The notes below the pieces were generated by a model. That model did no database searches, was not told the DNA's origin, and worked only from the letters and a program-made list of their open reading frames with translations. Shown piece by piece: positions 37,590 through 45,248 of a stretch of DNA of 64,000 nucleotides (its first letter is position 1; every line of letters starts with the position of its first letter). The DNA comes from Streptomyces collinus (lineage in GTDB: Bacteria > Actinomycetota > Actinomycetes > Streptomycetales > Streptomycetaceae): contig NZ_CP133771.1 in the NCBI RefSeq assembly GCF_031348265.1, forward strand, positions 310,001 through 374,000, read 5' to 3'. Made by a program: the position numbers and the translations under genes.

Positions 37590-38465
37590 ATGGGCAGGGC
37601 GGGAAACGGCAGGCGGGTCTGTGCCTTAGGTGTCGCCGGAGCCCTGGCGGGGACGGTGCTGGTCGGCTGCGGCGACGACGGCGACTCGGGCGACGGCGCG
37701 CAGGGCACCTCGGCGTCATCGAGCACGGGCGCCCGGGAGCAGGGCACGCAGGCGGTGCGGTCGGCCTACGACAGGACGGCCGAGGAGGACACCGCCAAGG
37801 TGAAGCTGCGGGTGCGTACCTCGGCCCAGGGCGCCTCGCAGACCGCGAACGGGCAGGGCGCGGTGGACCTGGACGACGGCGACAGCGTCATGACGCTCAC
37901 GGTGCAGGGCCGGCAGATCGAGCAACGGGTGGTCGACCAGGTCCTCTACCAGAAGATGCCCAAGGGCCGGGCGCCCGGCGGCAAGCCCTGGATCAAGATC
38001 GATCTGGGGAAGGTCGCCGCACAGCAGGGCACCGGCGACCGGTCCATGAGCGATCCGGCACAGTCCGCGGCGTACGCCAAGGCGATCTCCGACAAGGACG
38101 TGACCAAGAAGGGCACGGCCACGGTCAACGGTGTGGAGACCACGCACTACCGCGTTTCCGTCGACGTCGCCGAGCTGCCCGACGGCGACACCCTGCGCAA
38201 GCAGGTCGGCCCGACCCTGCCGATGGACGTCTGGCTGGACGACGAGGGGCGGATGCGCCGTCAGCAGATCGACATGACCGTCACGTCCCCGGAGGCGGCG
38301 CAGCGGTCCTCCGCCGACGCCTCGTCCGCGCCCGGGAAGGTCACGGTGCGCACGGTCATGGACTTCACCGACTTCGGTACCGAGGTGGAGGCGGACGAGC
38401 CGCCGGCCGGGCAGGTCACCGACATGACCGGCAAGGCCCTGGAGCAGGGCGAGCGGCAGAGCTGA
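37590..38465 (+). CDS. LolA/LppX-like lipoprotein
   Basis: A 291-residue protein with lipobox 'LVGC' (Cys27) and an acidic Gly/Ser linker. The rest is beta-rich with 'YDRTAEEDTAKVKLRVRTSA', 'MTLTVQGRQIEQRVVDQVLYQKMP', 'THYRVSVDVAEL', 'PMDVWLDDEGRMRRQQIDMTV', matching the half-barrel LppX/LprG/LolA-like fold of actinobacterial lipoproteins. Such proteins bind lipids in the cell envelope. A second protein of the same type lies at 42045. Ligand and partner are unknown. Confidence 0.8.
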   Translation: MGRAGNGRRVCALGVAGALAGTVLVGCGDDGDSGDGAQGTSASSSTGAREQGTQAVRSAYDRTAEEDTAKVKLRVRTSAQGASQTANGQGAVDLDDGDSVMTLTVQGRQIEQRVVDQVLYQKMPKGRAPGGKPWIKIDLGKVAAQQGTGDRSMSDPAQSAAYAKAISDKDVTKKGTATVNGVETTHYRVSVDVAELPDGDTLRKQVGPTLPMDVWLDDEGRMRRQQIDMTVTSPEAAQRSSADASSAPGKVTVRTVMDFTDFGTEVEADEPPAGQVTDMTGKALEQGERQS

Positions 38466-38470
38466 CCGGG

Positions 38471-39421
38471 TCACCCCACCGCACGGCCGCGGAGGCGTCG
38501 TACGAGGTCGTCCGCGGCCTGCGGCCACTCGGGGTGCTCGAAGGCGAAGCCCGCTTCGAGCAGGCGGCCGGGGACGACACGGCGGCTCTTCAGCAGCAGT
38601 TCGGTGTCCGAGCGCAGGACGAACGCGCCGAGCTCCGCCATCCGGCGCGTCGCGGGCAGGCCCACGGGGATGCCCGACGCGGCCCGCAGGGCGCGCATGA
38701 AGGCGCGCTGCGGCAGGGGGCCCGGGGCGGCGAGGTTGACCGGGCCCTCGATGTCGTCCCGGGCGACGAGGAACTCGACCGCCCGGACGAAGTCCCGGTC
38801 GTGGATCCAGGACACGTACTGGGCGCCCCCTGCGACCGGGCCGCCGAGCCCCAGCCGGGCCAGCCTCAGCAGGACGTCGAAGACGCCTTTGCGGTCCGGG
38901 CTCATCACCATGGCGGCACGCAGGGCCACCTTCCGGGTGTGCGGGGTGTCCGCGCTCTCCAGCTCCCGCTCCCAGGCTTTGGCGATGTCGACGCTGTACC
39001 CCCAGTAGCCGGGGACATCGGGTTCGGTGCCGCCGACCACGCCGGTGGCCTCGTCGTTGGCCGCGTCGAAGCGGTGCGCGTAGACGGTCGCGGTGCTCAT
39101 CTGCAGCCAGAGCCGGGGCGGTTTGCCCGCCGCGGCGACGGCCTCGCCCACGACCCGGGCGGAGTGGACCCGCGACTCCATCATCTGCCGGAGGTTGGCG
39201 GGCGTGTAGCGGCAGTTCACACTCCGGCCGGCCAGGTTGACCACTACATCACAGCCGTCGATCTCGGCCGCCCAGGGCCCCTGGGTCGCGCCGTCCCACT
39301 GCACTTCGCCGGGTCCGGCGGGGTGCCTGCTGAGCACCACGACGTCATGTCCGGCAGCGCTCAGCGCGCGCTTCAGGACCGTGCCGACCTGTCCGGTGCC
39401 GCCGGGCATCACGAACTTCAT
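38471..39421 (-). CDS. TIGR01777-family NAD-dependent epimerase (SDR fold)
   Basis: A 316-residue protein from ATG 39421 (GGGAG upstream). Rossmann motif 'MPGGTGQVGTVLKRALSAAGHDVVVLSR' shows GGTGxxG; 'CDVVVNLAGRSVNCRYT' and 'RLWLQMSTATVYAH' are family hallmarks; the conserved C-terminal DUF1731-like segment ('VLRSDTELLLKSRRVVPGRLLEAGF') is complete. The catalytic YxxxK is present as 'YSVDIAKAW'. These epimerase-like proteins have no defined substrate. A perfect TetR-like palindrome lies in its upstream region. Confidence 0.9.
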   Translation of the reverse strand: MKFVMPGGTGQVGTVLKRALSAAGHDVVVLSRHPAGPGEVQWDGATQGPWAAEIDGCDVVVNLAGRSVNCRYTPANLRQMMESRVHSARVVGEAVAAAGKPPRLWLQMSTATVYAHRFDAANDEATGVVGGTEPDVPGYWGYSVDIAKAWERELESADTPHTRKVALRAAMVMSPDRKGVFDVLLRLARLGLGGPVAGGAQYVSWIHDRDFVRAVEFLVARDDIEGPVNLAAPGPLPQRAFMRALRAASGIPVGLPATRRMAELGAFVLRSDTELLLKSRRVVPGRLLEAGFAFEHPEWPQAADDLVRRLRGRAVG

Positions 39422-39463
39422 GAAGGTCTCCCCCTCGATGTGTGAGAACGACCCTAGCTCACA

Positions 39464-39479
39464 TTTGAACGCGTTCAAA
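39464..39479. promoter_or_regulatory. Perfect 16-bp palindrome TTTGAACGCGTTCAAA, candidate TetR-type operator
   Basis: It sits between the epimerase start (39421) and the divergent monooxygenase start (39538), in an AT-rich patch expected to hold both promoters. The length, symmetry and TTGAAC half-site are typical of TetR-family operators. No TetR gene is adjacent, so the regulator would act from elsewhere. Confidence 0.65.
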
Positions 39480-39537
39480 ACCTTGGGGGAGGCAGTACTC
39501 AACCTGCGCAGATCGGCCATCGGGCAAGATGGGGCCC

Positions 39538-39864
39538 ATGAGCGTAGTCAAGATCAACGTGCTGACCGTGCCCGCCGAGCAGCGGGAGACGCTGGAGAAG
39601 CGGTTCGCCTCCCGTGCGCACGCCGTGGAGAACTCCGACGGGTTCGAGTGGTTCGAGCTGCTCCGCCCGGTGGAGGGCACCGACACCTACCTCGTCTACA
39701 CGCGCTGGCGTGACGAGGCGTCGTTCCAGGCCTGGATGGAGGGGCCCATGAAGTCCGCCCACCAGGGCGGCGGCGAGGGCGGCGAGCGGCCGAAGCCCGC
39801 GGCGAGCGGCTCGACGCTGTGGTCCTTCGAGGTGGTGCAGCAGGCCGGGCCGAAGGAGGCCTGA
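39538..39864 (+). CDS. HmoA-like antibiotic biosynthesis monooxygenase domain protein
   Basis: A 108-residue protein. ATG 39538 is preferred to an in-frame ATG nine bases earlier because homologues begin 'MSVVKINVLTVP'. ABM fold: 'LEKRFASRAHAVENSDGFEWFELLRPVEGTDTYLVYTRWRDEASFQAWM', followed by 'ALWSFEVV'-like last strand (TLWSFEVVQQ). The W/H layout resembles haem-degrading monooxygenases of the IsdG/HmoA/MhuD group, which release iron from haem; that role is possible but not proven. Confidence 0.85.
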   Translation: MSVVKINVLTVPAEQRETLEKRFASRAHAVENSDGFEWFELLRPVEGTDTYLVYTRWRDEASFQAWMEGPMKSAHQGGGEGGERPKPAASGSTLWSFEVVQQAGPKEA

Positions 39865-39881
39865 CCGACGGCGCGACGTAC

Positions 39882-39914
39882 GAGGTCCCCCATGCCGCGC
39901 GGATGGGGGACCTC
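39882..39914. terminator. Strong bidirectional hairpin between monooxygenase and lipid kinase genes
   Basis: GAGGTCCCCCAT (39882-39893) and ATGGGGGACCTC (39903-39914) pair perfectly over 12 bp with a nine-base loop, just after the plus-strand stop and before the minus-strand stop at 39944. Confidence 0.8.
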
Positions 39915-39943
39915 AGCGTCTCGTGGGCGTCGTGCGGCGGCGC

Positions 39944-41296
39944 TCAGCTCCGGCGGGAACGCGTGGGCACGGCGGTGCGGCCGACCGCGGCCGCCAGTTT
40001 GCGCAGCCGGCGCCAGTCGAGCCGCGGGGGCGCCTCGGGTACTCCGGGCCGGTCGCGGGGCACCCGCACCCGCAGGGCACGGCGCGCGATGCGGCAGTGG
40101 ACGGGGGCGGGCATGGTGAGCGCCTCGCCGTCCAGACCGACCTCCAGCTGCGGCTCGTCGGCGTCGACGACGACGCGCTGGGCGGTGAGCACGGTGAGCC
40201 CTTCCGGGCGCGGGGACAGCAGGAGTTCGGCCGCTTCCACGGCACTGTCCACGCGGACGGCGAGCACGCCCAGCCGCCCGGAGTTGAGCCGCTCACGGCG
40301 GCCGAACCCGAAGGGGTCGTCCATGCGGTAGGCGTTGTTGCTGACCAGGATCGCCTGCGGGTCGGCGACGACGGTGCCGTCGGCGGTGGCCGTCAGACGC
40401 GGACCGCTCTGCCGGGTGAGCAGTTCGGGCAGCCGCTCCAGGGCCGCGCCCACCTTGTCCTCGCGGTAGCCGGGGCTCTGGACGACGGCCCCGTACACGC
40501 CGAACGAGGCGTTGTTGACGAACGGCCGGTCGTCGGCGAACCCGAGGTCGACGCGGAGTTCGACGCCGTCGGTGAGGGCGTCGAGGCAGGTTGAGGGGTC
40601 GTCCCGGTCCAGCCCCAGGTCCATGGCGAAGTGGTTGCGTGTGCCGGCGGCGATGACGAGGAACGGCAGGCCGTGCTCCGCGGCGACGGCGGCGACCAGC
40701 GCCTGGGTGCCGTCGCCGCCCGCGACGCCCAGGAGGTCCGCTCCGTCGGCCACGGCGGCTCGGGCCAGGGCGGTGACGTCCTGGTGCTGGTCCGGGTCGA
40801 GCAGGACGACCCGGGCGCCGAGCGACTCGGCCTTCTCCTGGAGGTTGAACTTCCCGACCTTGCCGCCGCCGGAGCGCGGGTTGAGCAGCAGGAAGGGGCG
40901 CAGCGGCGGCGGCGTGCGGTACTCCTTGACCCGCACGGACCGCAGGCCCGTGCTGCGCAGGGCGTAGCGACCGCTCCAGACCGCCCCGCACCACAGGAGC
41001 AGGGACAGGACGACGACCCACAGCAGGTTCGCCGCGGCGAAGGCCGTGATGAGGCCTGCGGGCGCGACGACGGCCAGCGCGGCCGACGCGATGCGGACCG
41101 CTCCCCGCCGGGACAGCACCCACCAGAGCGCGGCCGCGGTCAGGGCGAGTCCCGCGAGGCCCGCCACGAGCAGGAGCAGCCCTCGCAGACCTCCGGAGAC
41201 GAGCGGCAGCAGGGCCGCCAGGGCGGCCGCGGCCAGGGCGCCCCTGGCCGCCCATCTCTGCCGGCGGTGAAACCGCTCGTCCATCGCCGATCCCAT
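39944..41296 (-). CDS. Membrane diacylglycerol kinase-family lipid kinase
   Basis: A 450-residue protein from ATG 41296 (GGAGGG seven bases upstream). Three to four N-terminal membrane helices (about 15-115) precede a DAGK catalytic domain: 'FLLLNPRSGGGKVGKFNLQEKAE', 'LLGVAGGDGTQALVAAVAAEHGLPFLVIAAGTRNHFAMDLGL' (GGDGT and the G-T-x-N-x-x-A loop). The second beta domain contains 'VNNASFGVYG'. Enzymes of this family phosphorylate diacylglycerol or related lipids with ATP; the membrane extension is seen in actinobacterial members. Regulated alone. Confidence 0.88.
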   Translation of the reverse strand: MGSAMDERFHRRQRWAARGALAAAALAALLPLVSGGLRGLLLLVAGLAGLALTAAALWWVLSRRGAVRIASAALAVVAPAGLITAFAAANLLWVVVLSLLLWCGAVWSGRYALRSTGLRSVRVKEYRTPPPLRPFLLLNPRSGGGKVGKFNLQEKAESLGARVVLLDPDQHQDVTALARAAVADGADLLGVAGGDGTQALVAAVAAEHGLPFLVIAAGTRNHFAMDLGLDRDDPSTCLDALTDGVELRVDLGFADDRPFVNNASFGVYGAVVQSPGYREDKVGAALERLPELLTRQSGPRLTATADGTVVADPQAILVSNNAYRMDDPFGFGRRERLNSGRLGVLAVRVDSAVEAAELLLSPRPEGLTVLTAQRVVVDADEPQLEVGLDGEALTMPAPVHCRIARRALRVRVPRDRPGVPEAPPRLDWRRLRKLAAAVGRTAVPTRSRRS

Positions 41297-41567
41297 CTCG
41301 TCCCTCCGCTCGAAGGCCGGCGCGGGCGGATGCCCGAGACCGCACCCGGCCGTGACCATCGTGCCCGCCGACGCGTCGGCTGCGCCACTGCCGTCCTGGA
41401 CGGCTCCCCCGCCGCGGACCGCGTCAGACGCGAAGATCCATCGGGGCGGAGCCACCGGTAGCGTACGCGGCATCGTGGGCCCGGTTCCGCGCGCCGGGGG
41501 CGTGGCCTCGGCATCGGCAACCGCAACTCGGTGGCGTGCGGCGTGAAGATCAGGAAGGCTCACGCTC

Positions 41568-41951
41568 ATGGTCTCGGTAGTGCAGAACGTGGCGATCGAC
41601 TGTGTGGATGCCTACGGGCTGGCCCGCTTCTGGAGCAGGGTGACCGGCCGTCCGCTGCATCCGGAGGACAGACCGGGTGACCGGGAGACCCAGGTGGTGC
41701 TCGCGGAGGGGCCGGTCCTGCACTTCAACCAGGTCCCCGAGGCCAAGACGGTCAAGAACCGGATCCATCTGTGCCTGCGCCCCGAGACCTCGCGTGAGCA
41801 GGAGGTGGACCGGCTGCTGAACCTCGGTGCCACCTTCGTCGCCGATCACCGGAACCCGGACGGTACGGGCTGGGCGATCCTCGCCGATCCCGAGGGCAAC
41901 GAGTTCTGCGTCCTGCGCAGCGAGTCCGACCGCGCCGCCGGGAACGCCTGA
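41568..41951 (+). CDS. VOC-family protein (glyoxalase-like)
   Basis: A 127-residue protein with GGAAGG nine bases before ATG 41568. It begins 'VVQNVAIDCVDAYGLARFWSRVTGRPL' and ends 'ILADPEGNEFCVLRS', the pattern of Glyoxalase_6 domains. The middle Glu/His ligands expected of metal enzymes (HLCLRPE) are present. Its role is probably detoxification or ligand binding; the substrate is unknown. Followed by a hairpin terminator. Confidence 0.85.
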   Translation: MVSVVQNVAIDCVDAYGLARFWSRVTGRPLHPEDRPGDRETQVVLAEGPVLHFNQVPEAKTVKNRIHLCLRPETSREQEVDRLLNLGATFVADHRNPDGTGWAILADPEGNEFCVLRSESDRAAGNA

Positions 41952-41955
41952 CCGC

Positions 41956-41979
41956 CCGGCCGGAGAAACCCCCGGCCGG
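41956..41979 (+). terminator. Hairpin after the VOC gene
   Basis: CCGGCCGG (41956-41963) and its complement (41972-41979) pair over 8 bp with an eight-base loop directly after the TGA. Confidence 0.55.
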
Positions 41980-42044
41980 TGATGGAGGCCGGCGGGTAAG
42001 CTCCCCTGCTGATCATCGGCCGACACGAACAACAGGGGGGCTCC

Positions 42045-42734
42045 GTGCGGGCCATGGCCACCGTGACGACGACCGCGCTCTGCCTGCTGGCGAGCACGGC
42101 CCTGGCCGGCTGCGGAGCCGGCGGCACCGGCGAGGACAGATCCGCCGGCGACCTCCTCGACGAGGCCAACGCGACGATGCGGAAGCTGAGTTCCGTCACC
42201 GTCGACATCACCAACCGCACCACGAGCGGCGGCACGGTCACCAGCCACCTCGTGACGGACCTGGACGGCCGGTGCAGGTCCAGGACCACCTGGTCCGGCG
42301 GCGGCGTCCTGGAACAGATCCGGCTGGGCACCACCGACTACGTCCGCCCGGACCGGGCCTACTTGCAGAAGTGGAAGAAGAAGCCGGGCGTCACCGGCGA
42401 GCAGAAGCTGTGGGTGAGAACGCCCGTGGACCCGGACTCCCCGGGCGGCGACGGGCTCACCTCCTGCGAACGGCCCTTCGACTCGTTCGGTACGGCGAAG
42501 AAGGGCGGCTCCACCCGGGTCGGAGACACCAGGGCCGTCGAGATCATCGTGACCGACAAGGCGGACAAGGAAGGCACGTACATCTTCTCCATCGCCCAGG
42601 AAGGCGAGCCGTACCTGCTGAAGACGGTGTACAAGAGCGCCGCGCAGCGCACCACCACGTCGTTCAGCGGTTTCGACGAGCCGCTGCACCTGCGGGCGCC
42701 GAAGCCGGGCGAGGTACTGGGCGCCGGGGGCTGA
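42045..42734 (+). CDS. Small LolA/LppX-like lipoprotein
   Basis: A 229-residue protein from GTG 42045 with GGGGGG upstream. The lipobox is 'LAGC' (Cys23). The mature part is beta-rich: 'LLDEANATMRKLSSVTVDITNRTTSGGTV', 'TDYVRPDRAYLQKWKKKPG', 'YIFSIAQEGEPYLLKTVYKS'. It has the same general fold as the lipoprotein at 37590 but low similarity, so it is not a recent duplicate. It likely binds a hydrophobic ligand in the envelope. Confidence 0.78.
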   Translation: MRAMATVTTTALCLLASTALAGCGAGGTGEDRSAGDLLDEANATMRKLSSVTVDITNRTTSGGTVTSHLVTDLDGRCRSRTTWSGGGVLEQIRLGTTDYVRPDRAYLQKWKKKPGVTGEQKLWVRTPVDPDSPGGDGLTSCERPFDSFGTAKKGGSTRVGDTRAVEIIVTDKADKEGTYIFSIAQEGEPYLLKTVYKSAAQRTTTSFSGFDEPLHLRAPKPGEVLGAGG

Positions 42735-42873
42735 ACACCCGCGGGACGGCAGCGCTTTCCGTTGGAATCCGGGCGGCACCCGCCCGAGTGGGACGAATCG
42801 TTACACCAGGGCTTGACGGGGCGGAGCCGGGCTCGGCCTACTGGAAGGCGCAGCCGGCCGAGTCGGGGGTCTG

Positions 42874-43260
42874 ATGGTGCGGCGACGTTGGGCAGCGGCG
42901 GTGGGTCTGGTGGCCTGCCTGCTGATGCTGCTGCACCCCCTCACCCCCGGGCTCGCGGACGAGGCGCGCTCGGCACTGCCGGTCACGTCGGCGGCGGGCG
43001 CGACGGAGCCTGGCGCGGCTCCGGGTGCCGGGGCCGAAGGGGCCGAGGAGCCCTGTCCGTGTGAGGAGGTGCCGCCCGGGCGGCAGCTCGCGGCACGGAC
43101 GCCGCGGGCCGCGGGGGCGAGCGGAATGAGCCCGGTGGTGGCCGGGACGGCCGTGCCGGGCGGGAGTGGTGCGCACCTGCGTGCGGCGGGAACGCCTCCG
43201 TGTCCGGTGGCGGTCGGATCCGCCCCGAGCACCGCCCGGTTGCAGACGTTCCGCTGCTGA
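42874..43260 (+). CDS. Secreted hypothetical protein with paired cysteines
   Basis: A 128-residue product with a clear Sec signal (WAAAVGLVACLLMLLHPLTPGLA, cut near residue 28). The mature part is Ala/Gly/Pro-rich with 'EEPCPCEEVPPGRQL' and a C-terminal 'PPCPVAVGSAPSTARLQTFRC'. No family is recognised. The ribosome site is poor, so both reality and start are moderately supported. Confidence 0.5.
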   Translation: MVRRRWAAAVGLVACLLMLLHPLTPGLADEARSALPVTSAAGATEPGAAPGAGAEGAEEPCPCEEVPPGRQLAARTPRAAGASGMSPVVAGTAVPGGSGAHLRAAGTPPCPVAVGSAPSTARLQTFRC

Positions 43261-43375
43261 GTGACGGCAGTACCGACCAGGGCCTGCGCCGTGCGGCCCG
43301 AGTACTGCCTGGTGCCGGTACGCGGTGATGTGCAGGCCTTCGTGTGTCCCCATGCCGATGACACAGGAGGCAGAG

Positions 43376-44461
43376 TTGCCTGGAAAGCGCGTTCTCGTTC
43401 TGCGGCCGGACGAACTCGGCCCCAGCGACCAGAAGATGTGGCGGGAGATCCGGACGGAGTCCGGCGCCCCGGCGAATCCCTTTCTCGACCCCCTGTTCAC
43501 CGTTGCGGTGGGGCGGGTCAGGCCGGGTGCCCGAGTGGCGGTACTGCAGGACGACGGCTCCCCGGTGGGGTTCTTCCCGTACGAAGCCGGGGTGCTGGGG
43601 CGGGGCCGGGCCATCGGGCTGGGGGTGTCCGACAGTCAGGGGGCCGTGCTGCGCCCCGGCGTACGGCTGGACGCCCGCCGGCTGTTACGGGTCTGCGGGC
43701 TGGCGTCCTGGGAGTTCGACAACCTCGAAGCCGGTCAGGAGGCGTTCGCGGCGCACGCGGTCGAGGAGCTCGACTCCCCGGTCGTCGACATCGGCGACGG
43801 TTTCGAGGCGTACGCGCGCCGGCTGCGGGCGCAGTCGCCGGGTTTCCTCAGACAGACCCTGGCCAAGGAGCGCAAGCTCGCCCGGCAGGTCGGCGAGGTG
43901 CGCTTCGTGTACGACGCCCGGGACCCCGGCGCGCTGCGGGCTCTGATGGAGTGGAAGTCGGCGCAGTACCGGCGGACCGGCCGGCAGGACCGGTTCGCCC
44001 AGGAGTGGATCACCCGGCTGGTGGCGCTGCTCGGGAGGAGCGAGGACCCGGAGTGCCGCGGGGTGCTGTCCGTGCTGTACGCCGCGGACCGGCCCGTGGC
44101 CGCGCACTTCGGGCTGCGGTCGCGCACGGTGCTGTCCTGGTGGTTCCCTGCCTACGACCGCGCGTACGCCAAGTACTCCCCCGGCCTCGTGCTGCAGTTG
44201 AGGCTGCTGGAGGCCGCGGCTGCCGACGGCGTCGAGATGCTTGATCTGGGAAGCGGTCCGGCCCGGTACAAGGAGTCGCTCAAGACGCGCGACCTGCGTG
44301 TGTACGAGGGAGCGGTGGTACGGGCGGTGCCGGGGGGAGCCGTGCACTGGCTGGGCCGGGAGCCCGCCCGGGCGGCCCGCCGCTTCGTCCGCAACCGGCC
44401 CGGCCTGGCCGCTGCGGCGGCCCGGACCCTGGAGGAAGTGGGCCGGCTGCGCGGTGGCTGA
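43376..44461 (+). CDS. FemAB/BioF2-like GNAT acyltransferase
   Basis: A 361-residue protein. TTG 43376 is chosen because AGGAGG stands five bases before it. The protein has two GNAT-like halves; the second carries 'VYDARDPGALRALMEWKSAQYRRTGRQD', 'GVLSVLYAADRPVAAHFGLRSRTVLSWWFPAYDRAYAKYSPGLVLQLRLLEAAAADGVEMLDLGSGPARYKESL', the diagnostic Acetyltransf_6 (CelD/BcsL/FemAB-like) region. Relatives transfer acyl or aminoacyl groups to polysaccharides or peptidoglycan precursors. Context gives no substrate. Confidence 0.85.
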   Translation: MPGKRVLVLRPDELGPSDQKMWREIRTESGAPANPFLDPLFTVAVGRVRPGARVAVLQDDGSPVGFFPYEAGVLGRGRAIGLGVSDSQGAVLRPGVRLDARRLLRVCGLASWEFDNLEAGQEAFAAHAVEELDSPVVDIGDGFEAYARRLRAQSPGFLRQTLAKERKLARQVGEVRFVYDARDPGALRALMEWKSAQYRRTGRQDRFAQEWITRLVALLGRSEDPECRGVLSVLYAADRPVAAHFGLRSRTVLSWWFPAYDRAYAKYSPGLVLQLRLLEAAAADGVEMLDLGSGPARYKESLKTRDLRVYEGAVVRAVPGGAVHWLGREPARAARRFVRNRPGLAAAAARTLEEVGRLRGG

Positions 44462-44467
44462 GACCGG

Positions 44468-44495
44468 CGCGCCCGGCTCCGGGGAGCCGGGCGCG
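44468..44495. terminator. Bidirectional hairpin between the acyltransferase and the AMIN-like protein genes
   Basis: A 13-bp self-complementary stem, CGCGCCCGGCTCC with GGAGCCGGGCGCG, lies between the convergent stops at 44461 and 44509. Confidence 0.75.
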
Positions 44496-44508
44496 GTGTG
44501 CGGTCCGG

Positions 44509-45099
44509 TCAGCCCGTGGCGGTCCAGCTGTGGGCGACGTCCACGATGACGCGGTCGTCCAGCTGCTGCACCCGGAAGGGCAGCCGGGCGCGGACGCCGA
44601 GGCCGATCTGGGTCTCGCCCTCGAAGCTGCCGGCGAACCGGGTGTCCCGGAAGGTGCGGTATCCCGTGAGGTCCACGCCCGGCAGCGGGCGCGCCACCCG
44701 GCCCGGATACGTGGCCGCGCCGGTCTCCGGGTCGTACGCGGGCGCGGCCACCCGCACCGCGAGGACGGCGCCACCGGCGACGGGGATGTATTGCCCCGAG
44801 CCGTCCTGGTAGAGCCGGTTGACGTACTGGACGGTGTAGCCGACGCCGCTGCCCGCGCCCGGCACGTCGACGACCATCCGGTCGAAGCAGGTGTGACGGC
44901 CGGTCCTGACGTTCGTCATGGGCGCGACGGTGGCGCCGGAGTCCGTCTTGGCGAGGCTTCCCCAGCCGGTCGGACATGTCGTGGCCTTCGTGGTGGACCG
45001 CGAGGTGGCGTCCGGTGCGGCGCCGGCCGGGACCGCCGCCACACCCACCGTTGCGCCCACGAGCGCGAGAGTCGCGCATGCTCTTCTGATTCGTACCAT
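44509..45099 (-). CDS. Secreted AMIN-like domain protein
   Basis: A 196-residue protein from ATG 45099. The signal peptide ends near 'GAA-APDA' (about residue 28). The core 'HTCFDRMVVDVPGAGSGVGYTVQYVNRLYQDGSG', 'VLAVRVAAPAYDPETG', 'TFRDTRFAGSFEGETQIGLGVRARLPFRVQQL', 'RVIVDVAHSW' matches the AMIN-like domain common in Streptomyces secreted proteins. The AMIN fold often targets proteins to peptidoglycan, so a cell-wall location is likely. It is divergent from the large phosphatase gene. Confidence 0.82.
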   Translation of the reverse strand: MVRIRRACATLALVGATVGVAAVPAGAAPDATSRSTTKATTCPTGWGSLAKTDSGATVAPMTNVRTGRHTCFDRMVVDVPGAGSGVGYTVQYVNRLYQDGSGQYIPVAGGAVLAVRVAAPAYDPETGAATYPGRVARPLPGVDLTGYRTFRDTRFAGSFEGETQIGLGVRARLPFRVQQLDDRVIVDVAHSWTATG

Positions 45100-45248
45100 T
45101 GCCGCCCCCGAGGCTTGCATGTGGCTGATGTCGGGTGAGACGACCGGGCGGACCGAAAGGTTGCACTTGCCGCGCCGGACCGCCGGGCATGGCACATCCT
45201 GGTGGGGAGCGATTGGTGTCCGGTGCGTCCGTACCGGGAGGACGCGAC

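Noticed and set aside
43325..43375. Earlier ATG codons for the FemAB-like gene
   Set aside because: None has a ribosome site, while TTG 43376 has AGGAGG at five bases.
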